NCBI GenBank assembly: GCA_022432975.1
Contig: CM039515.1
Span: 18,261,488-18,325,487, forward strand
Length of the DNA: 64,000 nt
Direction: 5' to 3'
From: Begonia masoniana
Lineage: Eukaryota > Streptophyta > Magnoliopsida > Cucurbitales > Begoniaceae
Each line of letters begins with the position of its first letter. The stretch's first letter is position 1. The notes beneath the pieces are model-generated. The model was not told the origin of the DNA and did not search any database. It saw nothing but the letters and a program-made list of their open reading frames with translations. Below, piece after piece: positions 21,249 to 32,972 of this stretch. The translations under genes and the position numbers were made by a program.

Positions 21249-22358
21249 ATGACACTCAAATTGACGATTAAACGAAAAGCTATCCCATCACAAGGAGGTC
21301 TGTCACAATGTGGCCCTACCCAATGCCTCCTCCAAATCACCCATCGATGTCAAAAGGAGGACCATTTCAAGGGGGTCCGATAAACTAGCCACGTTCATCA
21401 CAAGGTGTTCCGTGTGAAGCGCGACGATCGTCAACTAGGTATTTTTTGAAATCAGATGTGTAAGGAGTAGTTTGAGTGGGATATGTCAAACCGCTAGATT
21501 ATTCATTCAAATACCATTAACTTTGGAGGTTGGAAGTCATTGGAGATTAAAAAAATGTTCGACAGAATCGCCCTACATGGAGTGTATGGATTGAGGGGCA
21601 ATAGCTGCGATAGAATTGTTTACTTGTTTTATGCAAATATCAGAGGGTACATCATTGGTACAGAGATTTTGATACCTACAGAGACAGTTAATGATGTGTT
21701 CGAGTTTGCTAGAAAAGGGAATGAAGTGGAGAGATACTACCATGCTTCCTGAGATTGTGATTTTTTCAGATCGGCTGAGGGACTTGACTTCCTTAGAGAA
21801 ATTCATCGAAATGCAAATATCAGAGGGTTTGTGAAGCCAAAATCCAAGGATTTGAACGTCAGAGCTCGTGTTATTCACAATTTGATAACCCACACCAAAC
21901 TACCTCGAGATGGACATAAAGATCTCATGAGTTGAATGGATCTCTATGTGATAGAGAAGCTGTACAACGGAAAGATGTTCGACCCTGGCTTCGTGATTTT
22001 ATGTCACATGCATGAGATCAGTCGGACATGGAACAAGAATCTACCGTACGACACGTTAATACAGAAGATCGTCGAGTGAGCTCGGGTTCAGCTACCGATT
22101 GAAGAGCAGTTGAGAACACAGAGATCCTGTAATGTATTTGATAGGCTTCATTTGATTCAGATGAGCCTAGTTGAAGTCGACGGGATTTGGGTGTTCAAGG
22201 GAGATCAGGGAGCCTCCACCTTTGTAGATGTTCCTATGGAGGAGGCCACCGAGTGGCCATTGTCCCCCCAGACGGCTAGTAGGTTAGACATGATGGAGCA
22301 GAGACTAGAGTTCCTCGTAGTAGAGTCTAGGAGCTTACCGTTACATAGAGAGAGCTGA
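21249..22358 (+). pseudogene. MULE-A second ORF, PF20167-like plant transposon protein
   Basis: Starts MTLKLTIKRK, as MTPKLTIKRK does in the MULE-B copy. The core has LFYANIRGYIIGTEILIPTE, RKGNEVERYYHAS, FLREIHRNANIRGFVKPKSK, ARVIHNLITHT, LYVIEKLYNGKMFDPGFVIL, then LRTQRSCNVFDRLHLIQMSL and an acidic tail with LDMMEQRLEFLVVESRSL. The pattern resembles the 'putative plant transposon protein' domain (PF20167); its function is unknown. Several frame changes and stops interrupt it. It is convergent with the transposase, so it is likely an accessory or passenger gene of this MULE type rather than a host gene. Confidence 0.65.
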
Positions 22359-22589
22359 CAAAATCCCTAATGGATTGGATGGAGTAAGATGACAACGATG
22401 TCCCACCGTAGTTTAGTTTATGTTTTGTATTCTATTTTATGTATTTTACTTTATGTTTGTACTTTAGTTTATCCTATGAGTACTATGATTGTACTTTAGC
22501 TTACGCTTGTCATTTAGTTTATGCTATGTGGTATATGATTGTACTTGAGTGGTACTTAATTATCTGAAATTGGTTGTTGGTTATAAAAT

Positions 22590-24115
22590 TGTGATTTGAA
22601 TATGCAGGAATTGTTTGAAGCTACCTATGGAAGAGTCATAAAACAAAGAAAACTCTGCCCATTTTTATAACTTTATCTCACTAAATTATACATTATAATA
22701 AATACAAATATTACACAGTATAATAAATACATAAATTACAGCCTGAATAGTTAGACATTTCTGCCTCTGCGACATGTAAAAGATTCCTGCACATAATGAA
22801 AACTATATTAGACAATAATGAAAGTGTGTTTATGAGCAAAATGTGTTGAAATGTACCTACGGCCCGTCAAATGTTGCACCCACACGTATTCATGTCGACA
22901 ACTTATTGTTCGTTGCCGTTTTTGACCTCAAATCGTGCAGCTCCCACAAACATAGCACTCTAATTTCAAGCTGCACGTTTTAGCTTTATAAGTTTTTTTC
23001 TTATCTGGGGACACAAGACGTCTGTTGATGATGCCAACTTCTCATATTTTTTGACAATCCTAGTCATCAAGCACTTTTGGATCATTTTGAACATGGTCAG
23101 AATCGGTTTGTCCTTTACAGGTAATAAAACTACATTGAATGACTCACATAAATTGTTTTATCCCAATTTACAATTGAAAATCAAAGAAAATGCATGACTA
23201 GCCCAATACGGTCCGTGGCTCGAAGATATGCGTGGGCATCCGAGTTATTCTTATTCAAGTTCCTCATTTCTCTCTTGAAATGAAAAGTTGTTGCTGCCCT
23301 GGCCGCAATAACTACCACAACACCCAAATATTGAAAGAACAATTGGAAATGCATTTTACCTTTTATCGATCTGAAACAAATGTCCATCCATATCCCGATT
23401 AACTTTGTACGTCTTTTTCAATAGTTTCAAAAATCACGTCCATGAGTTCATACACTCTGATTCCACATCGGCGACAACAACGAGATATATTTTATCATTG
23501 CCATCAATACTAACGACTTGTCAGTAATTGGTCAGGACACAAGCCCTTTAGATGACAATCATCCAAACAGATAATAGGTGTACCACACTGCAGCAAATCT
23601 ACCTTACAAGCAGCCATACACATATACATTCTTTTGAATACACATGACTCACTATCGGCAGAGCCCACCAAGTAAGTCTATAAGCCCAATGTGCTACCCG
23701 AATTTGATCTACATATTTCTTCTGTCTACGATCATAATAGCTTATATTGTTAGTCGTTCTTCTCTTTATTAAGTTTTCAAGCTTCGATTCTTGCTCTTCT
23801 GGCAAGACATGGTGTAATGTTGACATTCAAATTCTTCCTCACTGTCTCGATAATGAAAGGAATTTTTCACGTAGTTTGACTTTTGAACCTATCCAAATAA
23901 TGATTTGTCACCCATTTTGCAGTAGCGTGTCGATTTTCAATTTTCCTTGAACAGTTGTGAGAATCGTTGAAACTCTTTCTTTGAAACGTAAGCTCATTTT
24001 GCATCTTCGAACCATACAATCGCCAATCACATCCGTCTTCACACACGGCCGTCAATTGTCGAGATTCACTTTTAATGAATTTAATCTCATGAACATTATT
24101 CTAAGCATATTCTAC
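22590..24115 (-). pseudogene. MULE-A transposase remnant
   Basis: Read from 24115 down: zinc-finger DNA-binding part CEDGCDWRLYGSKMQNELTF and NDSHNCSRKIENRHATAKWV. Then follow SYYDRRQKKYVDQIRV, the transposase-core pieces (VSIDGNDKIYLVVVADVES, SFDAHAYLRATDR-like text) and NNLCESFN...VRDKPILTMF-like sequence, as in MULE-C. The N-terminus is missing. The segment between the second catalytic region (DR..K) and the RA.T.FHF box is deleted. Stops occur throughout. It would have cut and joined DNA at the element ends. Confidence 0.8.
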
Positions 24116-24695
24116 GTTGTGATAAAATTTTTGTCCTTGTTGGAGCTAGGATGCTCACCAACATTCCTTTCTCTCTCTCTCTTGGTGTGCGGCGCTCGGG
24201 TGGGGAAATGAAAATGAAGATGGAGAAGACCCTCTTCTCTCTCTCATTTTCATTTAATAAAATTAATAAATTTATTATATCATTCAATTTATTAAATAAC
24301 ATAACGTATCACCTATTTACATATATATACGTTCCACTAATTATGCATGCATAAATACTCCACTTCATATACCGAGCCAAGAGTCACACAAATCGACTCG
24401 TTGCGCAATACTTTGTTGGATAAAAATTCCACTTAAGAAGTCTAAACTCCAAAATTTGACCAATTGACCAAAACACAAATGTGACCCATAATGACAAAAT
24501 TGGGTCAAATACCTTACACATCACCTGTTAACAAACGCGAAATATTTACTCATAAATTATATCGTTTAAAAATCTCTAGTTTTGCACTAAACACCTCGAA
24601 AAGATTATTTTCTCCAATTAGCAAAGACAGGATGTCGAATCCAAACTTGATCTCTAAAAATGCCGGCAATTTAAAATCTAACCTCTTTATATATT
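24116..24695. other. Non-coding spacer, duplicated at 55172-58250
   Basis: Between the MULE-A break and MULE-B. It has a CT-rich tract near 24164-24182 and an AT-rich part, no coding. The second copy starts at 55172 and is split by a solo LTR (55577-58053). Confidence 0.7.
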
Positions 24696-25085
24696 AGGGT
24701 TAAAACCAATTTGAATATCAAATTATAAGTTTAATTTGAAACACCCCTTAAACTAAAAACTCTAACAACTAAAACTTTAAACTATAAAAAATGTAACAGA
24801 TCAAACCCTGGTGGGTGGCCGATCACACCTCGTTCTGAATTTAAGTATAGAACGGGAGCCCGATCACCCCCCGTTCTGAATTAACGCCAAGAACAGGGGC
24901 CGATCACCCCTCGTTCTGTCCATTGCTTAGGTTGCACTGGACGTATTGGGTTGGGGGTCGATATGGGGGCAGGGACTCCCTGTCCAACATGCACTGCATG
25001 TGATTGGAGAACGGTGGTCCTCGCCCCCCAAAAGCCCCTCTTTCATGTCTACCTATTTTAATGGTATTCAGGAACGGGGGGTCAT

Positions 25086-25961
25086 TGTGATGACCCGAAT
25101 GTGTACGTATGAGCACGACTGCGGGGCAAACCTCAGGTTGTGAGGCAAATCTCGGGACCTAAGCCGAGTGTAGGCAAATCCCGGACTCGAGTATAGGCAA
25201 ATCTCAAGTCTTAAAAAGGGTCGTCACAATCTCATATCGCTTAGGGAGGTATATGAAAATGAAACATATGTAAGGAAACCCTCACAAGATAGTAAGACGC
25301 GTTTTTGAGCACAATTGGCAATGGATCCCATAAGAACTCCGAAGTTAAAAGTGCTCCGGTGAGAGCAGTACCATGTTGGGTGACTGACTGGAAAATTCTC
25401 GCCTAACAAATCCGTGAGGGGGGAGGATATTGGGCTACGACCCAATTCCCAGAGCGGACAATATCTTACTGAGAAAATGGGTCGTTACAAATGGTATCAG
25501 AGTCTGTACCCAAACAGAAATGTGACCAACAAGGATGTTGGGCCCCCGAGGGGGTGATTGTGATGACCCTAATGTGTACGTATGTGCACAATTGCAGGGC
25601 AAACCTCGGGTTAGGGGGCGAACCTCGGGACCAAAGCAGAGTGTAGACAAATCTCAGACTCGAGTATAGGCAAATCTTGGGTCGTAAAAAGTGGTCGTCA
25701 CAATCCCACATCGCTTGAGAAGGTATATGGAAATGAAACATATGTAAGAAAACCCTCCCAAGATAGTAAGACACATTTTAGAGCACAATTGACAACGGAT
25801 CCTATAAGAACTCCGAAGTTAAAAGTGCTCCGGTGAGAGCATGACCATATTGGGTGACCGACTGGGAAGTCTTCACCAAACAAATCCGTGAGGGGAGGAT
25901 ATTGAGCTACGGACCAATCCCCAGAGCAGACAATATCTTACTTGAAAAAGAGGTCGTTATA
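25086..25961 (+). mobile_element. Cassandra TRIM retrotransposon, complete
   Basis: 876 bp: LTRs 25086-25489 and 25559-25961, a short internal part with primer site TGGTATCAGAGT at 25492 and a purine tract GAGGGGG before the second LTR. Near-matching target copies are GTCAT (25081-25085) and GTCAC (25962-25966). The LTRs hold a 5S rRNA-like segment, the hallmark of Cassandra. It encodes no protein and must be moved by enzymes of other elements. It sits in the MULE-B subterminal region. At the same place in the duplicated block only a solo LTR remains (58641-59045). Confidence 0.92.
25318..25400 (+). other. 5S rRNA-like segment in Cassandra LTR 1
   Basis: GGATCCCATAAGAACTCCGA, then AGTTAAAAGTGCTCCGGTGA and a GTTGGGTGACTGACTGG part correspond to the conserved middle and 3' half of plant 5S rRNA, including its A-box/C-box RNA polymerase III control region. 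A second copy is at 25795-25875 in LTR 2. It is diverged from a true 5S gene, so it is not an rRNA gene. Confidence 0.9.
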
Positions 25962-26213
25962 GTCACCGCCCCGAAACGACCCCCCATTGTTGCCCATATT
26001 TTTTGGTAAGATTGAGAACGGGGGGTCGCCGCCTTGAAACGGCCCCTCGATCTCAATTATTTTGCATGAGAATGGGGGGCCGTTCTCAGGAATGGGGGGT
26101 CGATCTCCGATAATATATAAGGAAACAACCCTCCATCCTCACCTACCGGCTGGCAAAAACCATAAAATCTCTCCACCATTTTCTTGTTCAGACGAATTTT
26201 CTTTGTATTAGTT

Positions 26214-26750
26214 ATGTCGATCGATTCTGATTCGAGTAGATCAGTTGATTTAGATGTGACAACAACTTGTGATGCCAATATGATCTGGTATTCATACTTT
26301 ACACCCATATATGGGGATCTTCAGGCATTCGATCACTTAGAAGGTAATGAAGAAATAGAGGTGCAATCGACATCCAAAACTGTAGACGGTGAGCTTCGAA
26401 CACCAGTCGACTCGAAGATGATGCGGTGAAAAGCATACCGGTCAGGGAAGAAATTTCAATGAGATTTTATTTGGTGAAAAAATTTAGTTCTTTAAAGGCC
26501 ATTATAGAAGAAATAGTAGAATAAGTTTTGAATTATGGTTATGACATCAAATTCATTAAAAGTGAATCTCGGTAACTGATGGCCGTGTGTGAAGACAGAT
26601 GTGATTGGCGACTGCATGGTTCGAATATGCAAAATGAGCTTCCGTTTGAATAAAGAGTTTCAACGATTCACATAATTGTTCAAGGAAAATTGAGAATGGA
26701 CACGCTAGTATAAAATGGGTGGCAAGTCATTATTTGAATAGGTCCAAAAG
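26214..26750 (+). pseudogene. MULE-B transposase, N-terminal part
   Basis: ATG at 26214 starts MSIDSDSSRSVDLD; then NMIWYSYFTPIYGDLQAFDH and QSTSKTVDGELRTPVDSKMM. After a frame change comes ISMRFYLVKKFSSLK-like sequence, then the zinc-finger part with CEDRCDWRLHGS and SHNCSRKIENGHASIKW-like text (stops included). It is cut at 26750 by the LARD LTR. The same N-terminus is seen at 59300 (MULE-E) and, more diverged, at 50250 (MULE-C). Confidence 0.8.
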
Positions 26751-27929
26751 TGATATGCCTTGGATCGACGATCATCAGACTCGACCTAACTCTTGGTCGA
26801 GCTTTTTGTGTTCTAATAAATTTGCTAGTGTTGCAGGTATCTTTAATGTTTGGGTTGGATTCTTAAAGAGGGAATTTGTCTTCCCTTATCAAATTATATA
26901 ACCAATCTTTGTATTTAATTTGTATATTTTAGAAACTTTAGTTTCTTTTAAAACTTTGTTAATTGGCAAACTTTAACCTTGTTTCTTTTAGAATGTGTGT
27001 TTGTAATAGTCTTCTAAAGGGCTTGGAAAGGTTAAAGGCAAGGAGCAAAAAACTGTTTTCTCTGGGGTATTTTGTCAAACAGTTGGCGTGCATCAGTAAT
27101 CGGGCAGCAGAACACGCACACAAGACAAGGCAACGCACGCATAGGGTGGGTGCATAAGACAGAGCCACGTGCTCACAGATCAGCCATGGCACACACATGG
27201 ATCAGCCATGGCTTGTGCACGGATCAGCCATGGCGCATACTCAGTGGTGCGCAGACATTAGGCACCGCCACGCGCATTGCCGCAATAGCGCGCGCACACC
27301 AGCGCGCCCTAGGAAGAGCCAGCGCACACACCAGTCAAACAGCGCCAGCGCGCTCCCCGACAAGCAGCGCGCGCGCCCAGCAGCCACCAGCACACTTTTT
27401 CTTGGTTCACCTGACCCGGTCTGGTTCAGTCCAGTTCACCCAGTTCAGTGCCTAACGGCTATAAATGGGCAGATTGCAGCGCTCCTTCAAGCTTTTCTTT
27501 CTCCTCTCTTCCCGATCGTTCTCCCGCTGTATTTAAGCTTCACTCTAAGCTTTGTAAAGGTTTGGTTAATCTATAGAATATTTGGAAAAGGAAGAGAGTT
27601 TTCTTCAAAGAAGGATTTTCCTTCGTAGGTGCAAAGCACCGAACGCTCTGTGAACCTCACCGAGGAGTTGAAGCCTCCATTGCCAAGTCAAGGTCAAGGT
27701 TGCTTGTTTGTTTCTTAAGCCTCCCTTCTCCCTCACTCTTTGAGAGGAGGAAACCGTGTAAGGTGATGAAATTCGTTCCCCGTCGTTGGTTGCCATCTTC
27801 GGCAACAAAGTTGTCTTTTTCCCGAAGGCCTAATCTTGTCCTCACGGGTTGGCGCTGGGCATTCCCTCCACCATTCTGCATTCATCTGAACATCACCCAC
27901 CTCCCAATGAGAGATTTGCAGACTCGGAT

Positions 27930-30607
27930 TGTAACGACCCCGACCCCACGTCGGTGCCGCGACGACCTATACCGTAACCTACATACATATTACCCTCGCC
28001 CGTTCACATAAACTTTTTAACTTTCATTTTCATTTTTCATTTCCTTACATTTACATTCGTTAGTGAACGGACTCAGACTGTAGCACACAAAATTCCTATC
28101 CCTTACTTTCCCGTAGAAATTTTTCATTTTGGACATTAAGTAAATTTCGACTTCTAAAGCATTAAATGAAAGTCTAAATCGTTTTCAAAAATCGTTTAAA
28201 GAAACGTACCAATTAAAAGGAAACCATCGGCCAAACTTAGCGAGGGCAAAAAAGGGCATTTTGCCCAAAAAAGCACAGCCGATCGATCGACCCATTTCAG
28301 CCGATCGATCGGCTGTTGTAAAAATAAGGGGGCGATCGATCGCCCCCGTATCAGCCGATCGATCGCCAGGCGATAGATCCTCCAGCCGATCGATCGCCCA
28401 CACCAGGCGATCGATCGGCCTACGCTCTGGAATTTCTTCCAGAGCGTAGCCATAGAGGGCCGATTGATCGCCCCTTCTGGCAATCGATCGGCACACTCTC
28501 TGGAGTTCGAACTCCAGAGAGTCGCCTCCTTTCCCCTTTCTCCTTCTTCCATCCTCTCCCTGCGCACACACACTTCACCATTTCCACTCTAAACCTTCAT
28601 CACTTCATCACTTCATCAATTTACCTCCTCCTTAACCTAATAATACTTCAAATTTCATCCTCAAAATATCCATCAATAATGCAACTAAATCACACATCCA
28701 AAAACCGAACATCCAACCTAAAATCATCAAATTCCAACACGAAACTTCAATTTCAACTTAAAACCACAAACCAACTTTCAAAATATCAAAACTCATCCAA
28801 AATCCATTCTATTTCACCAAAACATTATCTTATCCATTCAACATTCATCCATACATAGCGGAAGCTATCCAAAATCCTCAAAACATCAGTTTTTAACCTA
28901 TCCAGATACTAAGCATTCTAATATGAGTTTCTATACATTCATCAAATAATATCACCCATCAGCCCGTTTAACCCATAATCCTCAAAATACATAACTTATG
29001 CTCCCACGGGTCAAGTGCGCATCGACTACACCAACCGCTGCCCGAGCATCCTCCTTCAAGCTGCAGGCTCGTCAGGTGGAGGGAAATCCTCCTCACCTTG
29101 CTCTAAATCACCTACACCATAGAAATAAACTGTGAGCTAGAGGCTCAGTAAGTCTACGTGAATGCTATGCGTATGCGGTTTGTAAAACATGCATCCTACC
29201 TTTTCGCTAGTCATTTCATTTCATATAAGTCACCGGGGCTTCACTCTCGGTAGATAAAAACGACACATCCAGCTATCAGATAGCCCTTTTCATCTACCCG
29301 GGGGGAAAACATGCTTCACCTGTAGGACAGCCGTGTTTGAACCACCATCCCTGACATGACCATCATTCATACATTTTACCTTTTCGTTATCTTTTTCCTT
29401 TTCATGAAAACGTGCATGGAAATTCCTTTTCGTGCTTTTTAGAAACAATGATGCATGAACGTGAAAATGTCATAAATAAGGGCAAAGCATAAACAAGCGA
29501 CAAACTTAAACATTAAACAACTTAACTAAAACTAACTACCCAATCTAACTACACAACACAACCAACATTCACCAATTTCCTTAAGCAACGTAAAATCATA
29601 TGGTGTCGGCCAAATCGGCCAAGTAAGTTACAGGAATTTACCTCGTGTCCGTTGCACACCGAGCTCCTCGTCTTGAGCTTTGTCACCTAAGTCAATCCAT
29701 AGCATCCATGGTTAAAATCGAGCCTAACATTCAATTTTCGTAAACTAACGAAACTCCTAACTAAAGGAAATTTCTTAAAATTCTAATAAACCTCTCTCGG
29801 GCATTTCGTCGAGCAATTTACGCTCACAAATCATAAACCTCCATTAATGGAGATTCCTAAAGCTCCAAAACCGATTTTTCCAACCAAAACGCCCAAATCA
29901 CCCATTATATCGACTAATAAAGCTCAACAAATGTAAATAGGGTGTTATCTAACCTTTTATAACAAAACCCGACTATTTCTGACAAAATCTAACAAAACTC
30001 TAACCGTTAAATAACCTAAAAGTCGAGAACTAAAGTCGGGAAACCATAGATTCTCACCTAGAATCACGATAGGGGAAGAAAACGTGAAGAACATTGAAGA
30101 TCGAAATTGAGGAAATCGTTGAAATGTGAAGAACGCCGTGGAAAGGAGAAGAAATCGCCAGAGCCCCTTTCTCCTCTGTGATTTTCGTTCAAGTGTGGAG
30201 AAGAAAAGGGGGTTTTTCCATTTTAATGAATTTGGCTTGGCAAATTACAAGTTTGCCCATTCATTCAACTTTCTGTTTATCCCATTGTTCGACTATTGGT
30301 TCGGTTTCTCCAAAATTTTCGTATTTCTCCTATAATTCCCACATATTACTAGGGCTCTAATAAAACTTTCCGTTCGTCAAACGGATTTATTTTACTATTT
30401 CTACAAATTAAACCTCTATAGGGTCAAAACGGAAACTTAAGCATTATATTTCGGTTTGAATTTCTTAAATTCCCATAATTCTCCTAAAATTCATATTAAT
30501 TATAAGGATTCTATTAAAACTCTTAATTCGCAAAACAGACATATTTCAATTATTTACAAAATTGCCATTGCGCGCACAATTCAAATCCCGTAAAGCCGAG
30601 TGTTACA
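27930..30607 (-). mobile_element. Solo LTR 1, gypsy-like
   Basis: 2678 bp, TGTAACGACCCCGACC to GCCGAGTGTTACA. The homologous uninterrupted site is at 63731-63746 in the second block. Flanking five bases (CGGAT and CATAC) are decayed target copies; the other block has CAGAC. It shares layout and several blocks with the 8008 LTR family (for example the gtcggccaaatcggccaag stretch near 29603), so it belongs to a related family, minus orientation. Confidence 0.82.
28278..28526. repeat. Palindrome and hairpin array in solo LTR 1
   Basis: Seven or more GATCGATC cores (GCCGATCGATCGACC, GCCGATCGATCGGC, GGCGATCGATCGCC and variants). They are followed by stem-loops GCTCTGGAA...TTCCAGAGC (28425-28446) and a perfect inverted repeat around GGAGTTCGAACTCC (28501-28514) with longer CTCT arms. 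It is the densest array in the window. Confidence 0.88.
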
Positions 30608-30621
30608 CATACCCTATCAGT

Positions 30622-30633
30622 TGGTATCAAAGC
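30622..30633 (+). promoter_or_regulatory. LARD primer binding site
   Basis: TGGTATCAAAGC, one base off the initiator Met tRNA complement, two bases inside the LTR end. Copy 2 is at 63749-63760. Confidence 0.82.
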
Positions 30634-30639
30634 CCAACC

Positions 30640-32916
30640 TGGAAGCTCTTGTGTTTTTCTGCTATGTTTTGTCCTTTGTCGTAAGTTTTTATTTTTTATT
30701 TTTGTTTGTTCTATTGTTTTTGTTATGTTGTTTTGGTCATATGTCCAATTAAGTTTCACCCATTGTGTTGCATGTTTTTAAACTTGTTTAGGAATATTTT
30801 AAAATTTTTTTTATTGAGTCAGCATGTTTGTTTCTCTGGTGTTGTCTGTTTAGTGTTTTAACAACATGTTTCATTTTCTGCTATGTTTTGTCCTTTGTCG
30901 TAAGTTTTTATTTTTTGTTTTTGTTTGTTCTATTGTTTTGGTCATATGTCCATTTAAGTTTCACCCATTGTGTTGCATGTTTTTAAACTTGTTTAGGAAT
31001 ATTTTAATTTTTTTTTTATTGAGTCAGCATGTTTGTTTCTCTGGTGTTGTCTGTTTAGTGTTTTAACAACATGTTTCATTTTCTGCTATGTTTTGTCCTT
31101 TGTCGTAAGTTTTTATTTTTTGTTTTTGTTTGTTCTATTGTTTTTGTTATGTTGTTTTGGTCATATGTCCATTTAAGTTTCACCCATTGTGTTGCATGTT
31201 TTTAAACTTGTTTAGGAATATTTTAAATTTTTTTTTTTATTGAGTCAACATGTTTGTTTCTCTGGTGTTGTCTGTTTAGTGTTTTAACAACATGTTTCAT
31301 TTTATGGTTTTAGTTTTGTTTTCTTGATTTGTTTAGGTTGTTTTAGGATGTTAGCATGTTCTGTTTTAAGATGGTTATCCACTGTTTTGTGTGTTTCTTT
31401 CGTAACACTTGCTCTGCAGTTTTTATACCCATCTCTCAAGGTAAGAGGCCTTCTTAATTGGCAATTTTGGAGCTTTTAATTACTTTGCTTAAGAGGTACT
31501 TTCCTGTCCACTTTTAGTTTGCATTTCCTGGCTTTTAGTATTAATGTTTATTTTGCATTTTCAGAATTTGATTTAGGTCTGTTGGGAGACTCTTTGGAAT
31601 TATTGATCGAGAGCAGTTGTTCGTGATTTTTTTTTGTTTTAGTGTTTGCTGATTTTTTTCTGTTCTTGGGAGACTCTTCGGAATTGTTGACCTAGAGCAT
31701 TGTGTTTTGTTGCTTTTATTTGCTGTGCATGTACTGTTTAGTTTATTGTGATAGGTTTAGGTCTGTTGGGAAACTCTTCGGATCTGTTGACCGAGAGCAC
31801 TTTGTATTTAATGTTCATTTTATGTTTGTAATTTGTTAGAAGCTATTTTTCAGCATGTTGTGTTGTGTATGTGTTTGAATTTGCTGTTTCTTTGGATTAT
31901 ATTACTGTGATATTATCTGATATGATTTTCGTCATTTTAACCTCATGTTTCTAATTAGCTAGCATGAATTAACCATGATCTGTATCTGTTTAATTTTAAG
32001 AATTTTTTCTTGAAAAACATGTTCATTTTATGTTTGTGATTTGTTAGAAGCTGTTTTTCAGCATGTTGTGTTGTGTCTATGTTTTGGAATTTGCTGTTTT
32101 CTTGAGGATTCCAATTTTGTTATGAACCGATATAAATTTCGTCATTTTAACCTCATGTTTCTGATTAGCTAGCATGAATTAACCATGACCCGTATCTGTT
32201 TAATTTTCAGATTTCTTTCTTAAAAAGCATGTTCTATTTGTTTGTGTTTTCTAATGTTTTGTTTATGATTTGAATTATGTTTTTCTTTGGTGAAAGTTAA
32301 CCAAATCATGCCTTGAATTATGAGTACATAACCTGTTTAAATGAGCAGCATGATTAGTTTGAGGTTCATTCCTTGTTTGTTGTTAATTTTCTATTTTGCT
32401 TCATGTGTTTACAATTTGTTTCTGTTTCTATTGCTGAAAACCATCTAGAAGCATGCCAAATTATAATCTAAAATCTGCTTAAGTTCAACATGTTTAGTTT
32501 GTCTTGCTCTTGTTTGTTTTTTGGTTTTTGTGCATTTTCGATTTCTGTTTTATGCTCACTGTTTAGTCTCTTTTTTTGCTGTTTTTCTTGAGCTTTGCTG
32601 TGTTTTTCTGTTTAGTTAAGTTAGGTTGTTTAACTTATACTTAGCTATGTGTTTTTGTTATGTTTAGAAAGTTTTCTTTGCTGTGTTTAAATGTTGTTTT
32701 TAGTAATTTAACTTGTTCAATTTTCATATTTGTTTGTGTCTCAAACTTGAACCATGTTTGCTGTTTTTCAAAGCTTAAAATCTCTACGACAACATGATTT
32801 TGTTTTTGAAAATCAAATATGTTTTTCTGGTTTTATTGTGTTATTTGTGTAGGACTTCCTCCGGGATGAACCAAAACTTAAGATTTGAGGTCAAATTTTC
32901 AATAACCCGAAGAGAA
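30640..32916 (+). repeat. LARD internal region, non-coding, built of tandem repeats
   Basis: No open frame with a known domain. Three blocks of repeats are visible. One is about 205-219 bp, with units starting 30661, 30880 and 31085. One is a ~40-bp word with TTGGGAGACTCTTCGGA, at 31576-31615, 31661-31699 and 31760-31799. One is a 208-bp duplication starting 31811 and 32019. T-rich composition dominates. The region ends at a purine-rich CGAAGAGAA before the 3' LTR. Confidence 0.85.
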
Positions 32917-32972
32917 TGATATGCCCTAGATTGGCGATCATCAAACTTGGCCTAACCCTTGGTCAAGCTTTT

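Larger units (their letters stand above)
20311..24115. mobile_element. MULE-A: two-ORF Mutator-like element, right side truncated
   Basis: Left terminal region 20311-21030, a plus-strand second ORF (21249-22358) and a minus-strand MuDR-type transposase remnant that stops at about 24115, where unrelated DNA begins. Both ORFs point inward, as mudrA and mudrB do in maize MuDR. The left terminal region matches the terminal regions at 24696, 58250, 43556-44100 and 63905. From 22374 onward it is duplicated at 53460. No right terminal repeat is seen next to the transposase. Confidence 0.75.
26751..30619 (+). repeat. LARD 5' LTR, interrupted by a solo LTR
   Basis: The two parts 26751-27929 and 30608-30619 flank the insertion. 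A TATA box (GGCTATAAATGGGC, 27457-27470) and a second possible one (GTATTTAAGC near 27530) lie upstream of a likely leader. A GATCAGCCATGGC word occurs three times with 22-bp spacing (27178, 27200, 27222). The copy at 59831-63746 matches in order. Confidence 0.82.

Noticed and set aside
25318..25400. 5S rRNA gene
   Set aside because: Incomplete and diverged, and embedded in paired LTRs; it is the 5S-like part of Cassandra.
27072..27628. Ala/Arg/His-rich frames in the LARD LTR
   Set aside because: They lie across the LTR promoter in a GC-rich zone and are not conserved between LTR copies.
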